From the NCBI GenBank assembly GCA_024697985.1, contig JAILRX010000272.1, positions 1 through 5,188 on the forward strand: a DNA stretch of 5,188 nt. Direction: 5' to 3'. The notes under the pieces are model-generated. The model saw only the letters and a program-made list of their open reading frames with translations, did not search any database and was not told where the DNA came from. Positions 1 through 5,188 of this stretch are shown here, one piece after another; positions within the stretch are counted from its first letter, which is position 1; each line of letters opens with the position of its first letter. This stretch comes from Treponemataceae bacterium. GTDB taxonomy: Bacteria > Spirochaetota > Spirochaetia > Treponematales > Treponemataceae. The position numbers and the translations under genes are program-made.

Positions 1-347
1 GACTCAGAAATGATTTCGTGAACAACTGCGATTCCCTTGACCTTACCGGTAAAAGGATAGCATTTTTGACCGACCTTGAAAAAAACCAAATCGTAGTTAT
101 TTTTTTTGACAAAAGAAGGCATGATATGTCGGTGCCAAAGATTTTCCGGGAAACCTTCATAAGTTACGAAACTGTTATAAATATAGTTCGATTCGTTTCC
201 GTAAGTGTAACGGTCAACTTCAGTACCGAACAGCTCAATCGTGACGTCATCACGCAGGTCGTGCAGGTTGTGTAAAAACGAGCTTAAATAAAAAGCAACG
301 CTTGATCTGCCGTGCTTTAATCCGATTGTATCAACACCGATTTTCAT
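1..347 (-). CDS. Glycosyltransferase, GT-B fold (GT4-like), N-terminal part; truncated by the window edge
   Basis: The minus strand stays open from an ATG at 347-345 to base 1, giving 115 codons with no stop, so the rest of the gene lies to the left. The protein begins MKIGVDTIGL and continues with a Gly-rich turn (KHGRSSVAFY) and a helix (LSSFLHNLH). This is the usual N-terminus of family 4 GT-B glycosyltransferases: strand, glycine loop, then a helix facing the acceptor pocket. Further on come ENLWHRHIMPSFVKK (residues 68-82), YDLVFFKVG (85-93) and GIAVVHEI (105-112). These match the family pattern of a Trp-containing helix, a D-hydrophobic strand and a 'vvHD'-type strand. The sugar-donor domain is outside the window, so donor and acceptor cannot be named. 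A role in envelope polysaccharide or glycolipid synthesis is inference. There is no Shine-Dalgarno; the ATG follows a consensus -10 box by 7 bases. The family call rests on motif pattern alone. Confidence 0.68.
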   Translation of the reverse strand, partial: MKIGVDTIGLKHGRSSVAFYLSSFLHNLHDLRDDVTIELFGTEVDRYTYGNESNYIYNSFVTYEGFPENLWHRHIMPSFVKKNNYDLVFFKVGQKCYPFTGKVKGIAVVHEIISE

Positions 348-354
348 AAAAACT

Positions 355-363
355 ATTATAGCA
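355..363 (-). promoter_or_regulatory. Extended -10 promoter element of the glycosyltransferase gene
   Basis: Read on the minus strand, these bases are TGCTATAAT: a perfect TATAAT hexamer (360-355) preceded by the TGn extension. The box ends 7 bases before the ATG at 347, which places transcription start at or next to the start codon. No good -35 hexamer is visible at 16-18 bases spacing, as is common for extended -10 promoters. There is no room for a Shine-Dalgarno, so a leaderless transcript is inferred. Confidence 0.6.
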
Positions 364-385
364 TACTGAGGTAAAATATGCTATA
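357..385. repeat. Perfect 9-bp inverted repeat between divergent genes
   Basis: TATAGCATA (357-365) and its exact reverse complement TATGCTATA (377-385) flank an 11-base spacer (366-376). Each arm contains most of an outward-facing extended -10 box. Because the predicted transcription starts lie outside the repeat, it would act as DNA rather than as an RNA hairpin. It could be a dyad operator for a dimeric regulator, or simply mirror-image promoter elements. The repeat is seen directly; its role is inference. Confidence 0.75.
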
Positions 386-387
386 TT
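379..387 (+). promoter_or_regulatory. Extended -10 promoter element of the helicase-hflKC operon
   Basis: The plus strand reads TGCTATATT: a TATATT hexamer (382-387, five of six matches to TATAAT) with a TGn extension. It ends 6 bases before the ATG at 394, so transcription would start at about the start codon. An alternative -10, TAAAAT at 372-377, would give a 5' leader of about 10 bases. Neither has a convincing -35 box. It is the best candidate for driving the helicase, hflK and hflC together. Confidence 0.5.
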
Positions 388-393
388 TATGTA

Positions 394-1602
394 ATGAATG
401 AAAATAAACGCTCTTTTACAGAACTGGGGATAAGCAGCAAATACGCAGAAAACCTTGCTAAAATCAACATCACGACTCCAACCCCGGTACAGGAACGAAT
501 CATCGGTGAAATTCTTGAAGGAAAATCAGTTATGTTTCAGTCGGAAACTGGAACAGGAAAAACCTTTGCCTTCGTATTGCCAATCCTTGAAAAAATCAAT
601 CCTGAAATAAAAAATCCGCAGGCCATCATCGTCTGCCCTACTCATGAACTTTGTGCTCAGATTAAGCTTGAAATACAGAAAATTTGTGACTATAAAGTCG
701 CGCTTTGCTTTGGTGGCGCTCCAATCAAACGACAGATGGAAAGCCTCAAGGAAAAGCCGCAGTTTGTAATCGGAAGTCTTGAAAGAATCAAGGAATTGAT
801 ATTCCTGAAAAAGCTCAAGCTCAATGAAACTAAATTTTTGGTTTATGATGAAATCGACAGGCTTTCACAGGCTGAAGAAAGGGATTTTTCTACAGACCTC
901 ATCAATTTGATGCCGAAAGACATTCAGTTCATCGGATGTTCTGCAACTGTAAGTGAAAATGTCAAGAATGTTTTTGAAAAGGCACTTAAAAAGCTTAACG
1001 AAGAATTCCAGATTGAAAGGATCGAGCTTCCAAATGAAAATGTCCTTCAGGAAAAAATTTCTCACTGGGCCTTTTTTGCAGAACAGCGCGACAAGATTCC
1101 GACATTGAAAAGCATCATCCTTGCTGAAAAACCTGAAAAGGTTCTGGTATTTACAGGAAAACTCGACCAGGTTGAAAACATAACTCAAAAGCTAAGATAT
1201 AAAAAGATTGAATGCGAAGGACTTCATGCAAAAACTGACAAAGTCGTACGAAAATCAATTATCGACAGGTTCAGGAGCGGGAAAATCAAGATTCTAGTTA
1301 CGAGCGACCTTTCTGCCAGAGGACTGGACTTTCCGAACGTTACGCACGTCATCCAGATGGATTTACCGAGCAATGATGACTTTTTCATCCACAGGGCCGG
1401 AAGGACTGGTCGAGCAAATCAAAGTGGAATCAATATCGTAATCGGGGACGGTTATGAGATGAAAAAATACGCACGCCTCGAAAAGAAACTTAAAATCAAG
1501 GTTTATCCTAAAATTTTGAGGTGCGGAAAAATTTATCCTGCTGATTATTTTCAGGATGAAGTAAAAAATAATAAAGGAGAAAGTAATGGACATAAAAAAT
1601 GA
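394..1602 (+). CDS. DEAD-box ATP-dependent RNA helicase (DEID variant)
   Basis: This 402-residue protein is an ATP-driven RNA-unwinding enzyme of superfamily 2, with both RecA-like domains and only a short basic tail. Motifs in order: Q-motif region (F8, L11-G12, PTPVQ at 29-33); Walker A SETGTGKT (50-57); motif Ia PTHEL (82-86); GG (107-108); a degenerate Ib (GSLER 127-131 instead of TPGR); Walker B DEID (152-155); SAT (183-185); motif IV LVFTG (251-255); motif V TSDLSARGLD (303-312); motif VI HRAGRTGR (333-340). All ATPase and arginine-finger residues are present, so it should be active. Bacterial members act in ribosome assembly, mRNA decay or cold adaptation, but the short tail lacks an identifiable specificity domain, so the target is unknown. 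The ATG at 394 gives an N-terminus just ahead of the Q motif. No Shine-Dalgarno is visible; GAGG at 368-371 is 22 bases away, too far. The 3' end overlaps hflK by 17 bases. Confidence 0.95.
   Translation: MNENKRSFTELGISSKYAENLAKINITTPTPVQERIIGEILEGKSVMFQSETGTGKTFAFVLPILEKINPEIKNPQAIIVCPTHELCAQIKLEIQKICDYKVALCFGGAPIKRQMESLKEKPQFVIGSLERIKELIFLKKLKLNETKFLVYDEIDRLSQAEERDFSTDLINLMPKDIQFIGCSATVSENVKNVFEKALKKLNEEFQIERIELPNENVLQEKISHWAFFAEQRDKIPTLKSIILAEKPEKVLVFTGKLDQVENITQKLRYKKIECEGLHAKTDKVVRKSIIDRFRSGKIKILVTSDLSARGLDFPNVTHVIQMDLPSNDDFFIHRAGRTGRANQSGINIVIGDGYEMKKYARLEKKLKIKVYPKILRCGKIYPADYFQDEVKNNKGESNGHKK
1573..1579 (+). promoter_or_regulatory. Ribosome binding site of hflK, inside the helicase gene
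   Basis: AAAGGAG lies 6 bases before the ATG at 1586, a near-ideal Shine-Dalgarno. It fixes the hflK start and lies in the last codons of the helicase gene, so ribosomes finishing the helicase at 1602 could re-initiate nearby. This suggests translational coupling. Confidence 0.85.
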
Positions 1603-2569
1603 GTTCAATAAAATCAAAAAAAGATTTTCTGTAAAGCAAGTCATCGTTTTTATTATCGTTGTTTTTGGCCTTGCTTTGGTATTTGCCAGTTTCTACAAGG
1701 TTGACGCAACAGAACAGGCTGTAATTACAAGATTCGGCAAATATATCAAGACCGTAAGTCCCGGACTTCACATGAAAATTCCGTTTGGAATCGACAAGAA
1801 CTTTAACGTTCCGGTCAAGGTCGTACAGACTGAACAGTTCGGCTTTTCGACACAGAAAAACATCAGAAGCGACAATTACAACTATTCAAAGGAATCAACG
1901 ATGCTTACTGGAGACTTGAACATCGTGGATGTTGAATGGATCATCCAATACAAGATTACGAATCCTTCGGACTGGCTTTTCAAGGTAAAGGATAAACGAC
2001 AGACAATCCGCGATATTTCTCAGTCGGTTATCAATCAGCTGGTCGGAGACAGGGCAATCCTTGACGTAATGGGTATTGAGCGATCTTCAATTCAAAATCA
2101 GGCACAGATCAAAATGAACGAGTACTTTGAACAGCTTGGACTTGGCATCAACGTAATTGCAGTCCAGCTCCAGAACGTTGTTCCACCTCGTGGGGTTCAG
2201 GATGCGTTCGAAGACGTCAACATGGCAAGCCAGGATATGGAGCGATACATCAACGAAGGAAAAGAAGCCTATAACGCGCAGATTCCGCTTTCTCAGGGTA
2301 TTGCAGACCAGCAGATTAAGATTGCAGAAGGATATGCAATTGACCGCGTAAACAGGGCCAAAGGTGATGTCGCCCGATTCAGTGCAATTTATGCTGAATA
2401 TCAAAAGGCTCCAAGCGTAACGCGAGAACGACTTTATCTTGAAATGATGGAAGAAATTTTCAAGAACACAAAAAATGCCGTCATAATCGACAAGGAATTG
2501 GAAAACATGCTTCCAATCAAGAACATCACTTCCCCATCAGCAAATGCTGCAAATGGAGGTAACCAATGA
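1586..2569 (+). CDS. hflK: HflK, membrane-anchored SPFH/band-7 protein
   Basis: HflK pairs with HflC in the inner membrane; in E. coli the two form a large cage that encloses FtsH and modulates its proteolysis. The 327-residue protein has a short Lys-rich N-terminus, one membrane helix at about 17-37 (VKQVIVFIIVVFGLALVF), then the band-7 domain. Typical HflK signatures are EQAVITRFGKY (43-53), SPGLHMKIPFGID (58-70), TGDLNIVDVEWIIQYKI (108-124) and LQNVVPPRGVQDAFEDV (195-211). An Ala/Gln/Glu-rich helix follows (about 212-290), matching the coiled-coil region. It is shorter than E. coli HflK (about 419 residues), chiefly because the Gly/Pro-rich cytoplasmic N-terminus is absent. The start is set by a strong ribosome binding site 6 bases upstream. 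The stop overlaps the hflC start as ATGA. No ftsH lies nearby, so the FtsH link comes from family knowledge. Confidence 0.93.
   Translation: MDIKNEFNKIKKRFSVKQVIVFIIVVFGLALVFASFYKVDATEQAVITRFGKYIKTVSPGLHMKIPFGIDKNFNVPVKVVQTEQFGFSTQKNIRSDNYNYSKESTMLTGDLNIVDVEWIIQYKITNPSDWLFKVKDKRQTIRDISQSVINQLVGDRAILDVMGIERSSIQNQAQIKMNEYFEQLGLGINVIAVQLQNVVPPRGVQDAFEDVNMASQDMERYINEGKEAYNAQIPLSQGIADQQIKIAEGYAIDRVNRAKGDVARFSAIYAEYQKAPSVTRERLYLEMMEEIFKNTKNAVIIDKELENMLPIKNITSPSANAANGGNQ
2555..2560 (+). promoter_or_regulatory. Ribosome binding site of hflC
   Basis: GGAGGT, a full Shine-Dalgarno core, sits 5 bases before the ATG at 2566 and within the last codons of hflK. With the ATGA stop/start overlap, it indicates coupled translation, which would suit subunits needed in equal amounts. 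Confidence 0.9.
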
Positions 2570-3570
2570 AAAAACTTACAAAATTTGCAAAGCTTTTGAT
2601 TACAATCGGCTGCGTACTTGTAGTCTTAGTTCTTTTCCTTTTAACAGGGCCTCTTTACGTAATTAACGAAGGCTATCAGGTAGTCGTAACACGGTTTGGT
2701 GACATCGTTGCTGTCCACACCAACGCCGGACTTCATTTTAAGATTCCGTTCATCGACATCGTAAATACCTATCCAAAACTGATTCTTTCTCTTGACGGAG
2801 ATTCACAAAAAATTCCTACAAAAGAAAATCAGTTCATCATCGTTGACACGACAAGCAGATGGAAGATTTCAGATCCTGAGCTTTTCTATCAGTCGTTCAA
2901 GACAGTTGATGCGGCTGAAATCCGACTCAGCGACATCATCGATTCAGCGACCCGAACGATCATCACGCAAAACCGGCTCAGTGAAGTCGTTCGTTCATCA
3001 AACCTCATAAACGAGCGGACTGACAGCAAAAACACAGAACTTCCAGCATCGGACGAAGCAGCAGCAAAAATCAATGCGCTTGTTAACGTCGTAGCAAATT
3101 CTGAATCAGTAAACAAGGGACGAAGACAGCTCACGCTCGAAATGGCAGAAGAAGCACGCAAAATGATTCCCGACTACGGAATCGAGCTTATCGATATTTT
3201 GCCACGACAGATAAAATATTCTGATGAACTTACTGAAAGCGTTTATAACCGAATGATCAAGGATCGAAACCAGATTGCAAAAGGTTTCAGAGCCTACGGT
3301 GAAGGACAAAAACGCGACTGGCTCGGTAAGCTTGAAAAAGACAAGCTGATGATCGAATCTGATGCTTATGCAAAGGCAGAACAGATCAAAGGTCAGGCTG
3401 ATGCTGAGGCCACAAGAATTTACGCAAGAGCCTACTCAGTTGACCCTGAATTCTATGCGTTCTGGCGAAGCATCGAGTCATACAAGACGACGGTTCCATC
3501 ATTTGATGCAACCTTCTCTACCGACATGGATTACTTCAAATACATGTATTCATCAAAGGGCCGACGATAA
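2566..3570 (+). CDS. hflC: HflC, membrane-anchored SPFH/band-7 protein
   Basis: This is the partner of HflK in the inner-membrane HflKC complex. At 334 residues it is the same length as E. coli HflC. One membrane helix lies at about 9-28 (KLLITIGCVLVVLVLFLL), followed by the SPFH domain: NEGYQVVVTRFGDIV (34-48), AGLHFKIPFIDIV (54-66), QKIPTKENQFIIVDTTSRWK (81-100). A polar segment of about 40 residues (150-190), rich in Asp, Asn, Ser and Ala, interrupts the domain where HflC proteins normally carry an insertion, which helps separate HflC from HflK. SVYNRMIKDRNQIAKGFRAY (225-244) leads into the long helix. The hallmark HflC region follows: KGQADAEATRIYARAY (275-290), DPEFYAFWRSIESYK (293-307) and STDMDYFKYMYSS (318-330). 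It is translationally coupled to hflK by ATGA. Its transcript should end at the terminator starting 50 bases past the stop. Confidence 0.95.
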   Translation: MKKLTKFAKLLITIGCVLVVLVLFLLTGPLYVINEGYQVVVTRFGDIVAVHTNAGLHFKIPFIDIVNTYPKLILSLDGDSQKIPTKENQFIIVDTTSRWKISDPELFYQSFKTVDAAEIRLSDIIDSATRTIITQNRLSEVVRSSNLINERTDSKNTELPASDEAAAKINALVNVVANSESVNKGRRQLTLEMAEEARKMIPDYGIELIDILPRQIKYSDELTESVYNRMIKDRNQIAKGFRAYGEGQKRDWLGKLEKDKLMIESDAYAKAEQIKGQADAEATRIYARAYSVDPEFYAFWRSIESYKTTVPSFDATFSTDMDYFKYMYSSKGRR

Positions 3571-3597
3571 ATTAGATCGAGTTAATCGAATAGCGAC

Positions 3598-4296
3598 TTA
3601 ATCGGCGATGAAAACCGTGATGGCGTGGACTTTTTCCACGCCATTTTTTTTGAGCACTTCACAGCAGTTTTCTACAGTGACTCCGGTCGTCAAAATATCA
3701 TCGATAAGGACAACTTCTTTTGGAACTGAAAAGTTTTTTTTACGAAACACTTTTTGATTGAAACAATAAGCTGTATTTCCATTGGAAAGCCTTTCGGTTC
3801 TGTTTTTCTTTTTCTGCTCGTTTTTTTCCGTACGAATCAGAAGGTGGCATACAGGGATTTTATAAAAATATTTTAGGATGTGAGTCAAATCGTTTATCTG
3901 ATCCCAGCCTTTTTTGTAGATTTTGAAAGGGCGCGGTGGAACCGGGACAATCGGAAGACCTGAAAATTTTTGCCTATACACTTCATTGATTTTGGAAGCA
4001 AAATAAAAGGCAAAATAACGTCTCCCCTCCATTTTCCATTTGAACAAAAGATCCTTTTTCCACAGTTTATATGAAAAAAGAGGATAAACTGAATCCAGGG
4101 TTTGTATTACGGCATTTTCCCGACATTCAAAACAGACATCGTTTTCACTGATGAGTTTTTTACCGCAAATCTTACAATGCTCAACTGAAAAATCGTAGGG
4201 AATTAAATATTTTTTTTGGCATTGCGGGCAGACTTGGAAAATTCCGCTTGGCCTTCCGCAGCAAAGGCATTTATCAAAAAGAAAAATGTTTTTCAC
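3598..4296 (-). CDS. comF: ComF-family phosphoribosyltransferase with N-terminal zinc finger
   Basis: This 232-residue protein has the full ComF architecture. Four Cys pairs form the N-terminal double zinc-ribbon-like region: C10/C12-C13, C23/C26, C41/C44 and C55/C58. A ComF core follows: PIVPVPPRPFKIYKKGWDQI (115-134, family pattern VPVPLH...RGFNQ) and the basic stretch QKKKNRTERLSN (161-172). The PRPP-binding loop is VVLIDDILTTGVTVE (196-210). The family includes B. subtilis ComFC and E. coli GntX (YhgH); some members are needed for DNA uptake, but homologues are common in species not known to be competent, so the role here is uncertain. The start is GTG (4296-4294): an ATG two bases upstream is out of frame and meets TGA at once, and in-frame codons back to a stop at 4332-4330 include no ATG, GTG or TTG. 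There is no Shine-Dalgarno. It converges on hflC with 27 bases between stops and may be co-transcribed with the gene 53 bases upstream. Confidence 0.93.
   Translation of the reverse strand: MKNIFLFDKCLCCGRPSGIFQVCPQCQKKYLIPYDFSVEHCKICGKKLISENDVCFECRENAVIQTLDSVYPLFSYKLWKKDLLFKWKMEGRRYFAFYFASKINEVYRQKFSGLPIVPVPPRPFKIYKKGWDQINDLTHILKYFYKIPVCHLLIRTEKNEQKKKNRTERLSNGNTAYCFNQKVFRKKNFSVPKEVVLIDDILTTGVTVENCCEVLKKNGVEKVHAITVFIAD
3620..3651 (+). terminator. Rho-independent terminator of the helicase-hflKC operon, inside comF
   Basis: A perfect 10-bp stem, ATGGCGTGGA (3620-3629) with TCCACGCCAT (3635-3644), closes a 5-base loop (CTTTT) and runs into eight T residues (3644-3651, the first also in the stem). 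This is a textbook intrinsic terminator for plus-strand transcription. On the minus strand the hairpin is not followed by a T run, so it should not stop comF. It lies wholly within the comF coding sequence, across codons 216-226. Confidence 0.92.
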
Positions 4297-4302
4297 ATAT
4301 AA

Positions 4303-4308
4303 ATTATT
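4303..4308 (-). promoter_or_regulatory. Possible -10 element of comF
   Basis: On the minus strand these bases read AATAAT (five of six matches to TATAAT), ending 6 bases before the GTG at 4296. There is no TGn extension and no clear -35 box, and the region is very AT-rich, so a chance match is quite possible. It is listed because the spacing repeats that of the two divergent -10 boxes at 355-387 and comF also lacks a Shine-Dalgarno. Read-through from the upstream gene is the alternative. Confidence 0.25.
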
Positions 4309-4349
4309 GTGAGAAAATTCAATTTTGAGCTAATTTTTATATGCTTTTT

Positions 4350-5188
4350 CTAGCGGATGTTAAAATAAAGTCGCTTGATGTATTTTTCTCGTGCAAGGGC
4401 CTTTTCGTATAGCGGACTTTGTGGATACTGAGTTGTGACAGTCGAATAAGAATGCAAGGCTTCCTTTATGTCCCGCACTGTAGAGACTGCTTCAAGAATC
4501 TGGCCCCTTAAAAAATAGCCTTCATCAAGCTTTGTCGTAGAATTTTCAACAAATGGATTAATGTATCCAAGAGCTTTTTCAAACTCGGCTTTTTCATAGG
4601 CTTCGAGTGCATTTTTCAAAAGTTCATCGAGCTGTGAAACTGTATACGACTGAGTGTTTGAATCTTCGGCCGGTTCGTCATCACCAAAAACAAGTTCCGG
4701 TTCTTCTTCCATGACTTCAACCTGGGCAACTTTCTTGGACTGCGTATTCTGTTTAGTTTCGGAATGATCAACGTCTTTTAACAAATAAGTATCGAGGTTG
4801 TAATCTGGAGCCTTAACAATGTTTGACGAATTGTCTGTGCCAGAAACTGTTACCTTCAAAAAATCGTCGATAAACTCGTTTGAAATCATGTCATTTTTAT
4901 AAAAATGGATGATGGTTTCACCTTCATTTTTTGCAAGAAGCGTAAAAACCATTTTTCCATCCTGAATTTTCTTGCTCTGAAAAGAAAGAACTCCCTTTGG
5001 AACGTAGTTTTCAGGATTTTCTGAGGTCTCACCCATGAAAATCCAGCCATTGCCGGGATATTCAACTACAAGCTGCTGATTTTTTTTTAGGTTCACGCTT
5101 CGAGAAATCTTGACTTCAGGGTATGTGATTTTAGTTGATGGGGTGCTTTTTGTGTTCGCAGCAGTCTCCATGTTGCTAGCGGCAGGCG
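4350..5188 (-). CDS. Unrecognised protein with beta-rich domain and C-terminal TPR-like helices; N-terminus beyond the window
   Basis: I do not recognise a specific gene. The frame ends at TAG (4352-4350) and stays open to base 5188. The ATG at 5171 has no Shine-Dalgarno and lies inside an Ala/Ser/Thr/Pro-rich stretch (PAASN before it, METAANTKSTPS after), so it is probably internal and the true start lies to the right. Numbering from that Met: residues 17-110 look like a beta-sandwich, with alternating hydrophobic strands (LVVEYPGNGWIFMGE 34-48, KMVFTLLAKNEGETIIHFYK 73-92). A Ser/Asn-rich and then acidic linker follows (111-175, including EEEPELVFGDDEPAED). Helices at 178-273 carry TPR-like features (ALEAYEKAEFEKALGYI 188-204; YPQSPLYEKALAREKYIK 249-266), similar in style to BamD/YbgF-type TPRs. 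The low-complexity lead-in and extracytoplasmic-looking beta domain suggest a periplasmic protein or lipoprotein tethered by residues outside the window; this is inference. Neighbouring comF lies 53 bases downstream on the same strand. Confidence 0.8.
   Translation of the reverse strand, partial: PAASNMETAANTKSTPSTKITYPEVKISRSVNLKKNQQLVVEYPGNGWIFMGETSENPENYVPKGVLSFQSKKIQDGKMVFTLLAKNEGETIIHFYKNDMISNEFIDDFLKVTVSGTDNSSNIVKAPDYNLDTYLLKDVDHSETKQNTQSKKVAQVEVMEEEPELVFGDDEPAEDSNTQSYTVSQLDELLKNALEAYEKAEFEKALGYINPFVENSTTKLDEGYFLRGQILEAVSTVRDIKEALHSYSTVTTQYPQSPLYEKALAREKYIKRLYFNIR

Noticed and set aside
18..275. Open frame of 85 codons on the plus strand
   Set aside because: It lies opposite the glycosyltransferase frame, whose translation shows family motifs. 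The plus-strand product has no recognisable pattern and no ribosome binding site.
865..1188. Minus-strand open frame of 107 codons inside the helicase gene
   Set aside because: The plus strand here encodes helicase motifs II and III and the start of the second RecA domain. The antisense product is Phe/Cys-rich without any domain pattern, typical of a shadow frame.
1363..1771. Two overlapping minus-strand frames opposite the helicase/hflK junction
   Set aside because: They are antisense to motif VI and to the HflK membrane helix. The apparent hydrophobicity of one comes from complementing AT-rich Lys/Asn codons.
2087..3309. Several frames antisense to, or out of frame with, hflK and hflC
   Set aside because: All overlap well-supported SPFH domains, lack ribosome binding sites and show no family motifs.
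3578..3609. Short imperfect direct repeat (CGAGTTAATCG and CGACTTAATCG, 16 bases apart) around the comF stop codon
   Set aside because: Only two copies with 10 of 11 matching bases; likely chance, and not convincing as an operator or attachment site.
4050..4085. Imperfect inverted repeat ATCCTTTTTC ... GAAAAAAGAGGAT inside comF
   Set aside because: It is interrupted by extra bases and lies in AT-rich coding sequence with no T tract in a useful position.
4308..4349. Possible terminator between the TPR-like gene and comF
   Set aside because: Only AT pairing (AAAATT/AATTTT) is available, with no GC stem and no clean T run, so co-transcription of the two genes cannot be excluded.
1..5188. Search for CRISPR repeats, tRNA or rRNA, insertion-sequence ends and toxin-antitoxin pairs
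   Set aside because: No regularly spaced repeats, cloverleaf-like segments, transposase motifs or small paired genes were seen. Known-type genes fill nearly the entire window.

Overview
The window looks like a stretch of spirochaete chromosome, most likely from Treponema or a close relative. This is inferred from the moderately AT-rich, lysine- and phenylalanine-rich coding style and from the gene set; no rRNA or other marker confirms it. It reads as ordinary housekeeping and envelope sequence. I see no tRNA, rRNA, CRISPR array, transposase, integrase or attachment site, and nothing that amounts to a new defence or mobile system. Coding density is very high, and no gene-free stretch exceeds 60 bases.

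Layout, left to right: (1) The start of a GT-B glycosyltransferase gene on the minus strand, running off the left edge. (2) A 46-base divergent intergenic region with a perfect 9-bp inverted repeat. Each arm of the repeat carries an extended -10 box (TGCTATAAT or TGCTATATT) pointing outward. Neither flanking gene has a Shine-Dalgarno sequence, so both may be transcribed leaderless or nearly so. (3) A plus-strand operon of three overlapping genes: a DEAD-box RNA helicase with a DEID motif II, hflK and hflC. Helicase and hflK overlap by 17 bases and hflK and hflC by 4. Both hfl genes have strong ribosome binding sites. (4) A strong rho-independent terminator for this operon, lying entirely inside the 3' coding end of the convergent comF gene. 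(5) On the minus strand, a ComF-family phosphoribosyltransferase with an N-terminal zinc-finger region and a GTG start. (6) Upstream of comF on the same strand, the C-terminal part of an unrecognised protein with a beta-rich domain, an acidic linker and TPR-like helices. Its reading frame continues past the right edge.

HflK and HflC are paired inner-membrane SPFH/band-7 proteins that in Escherichia coli form a cage around the FtsH protease. No ftsH is present here, so any partnership would be with a gene elsewhere. Coupling of a DEAD-box helicase to hflKC suggests co-expression, but the sequence shows no shared mechanism. The most interesting observations are regulatory: the symmetric divergent promoter, the repeated pattern of -10-like boxes 6-7 bases before SD-less start codons, and the terminator embedded in an opposing coding sequence.
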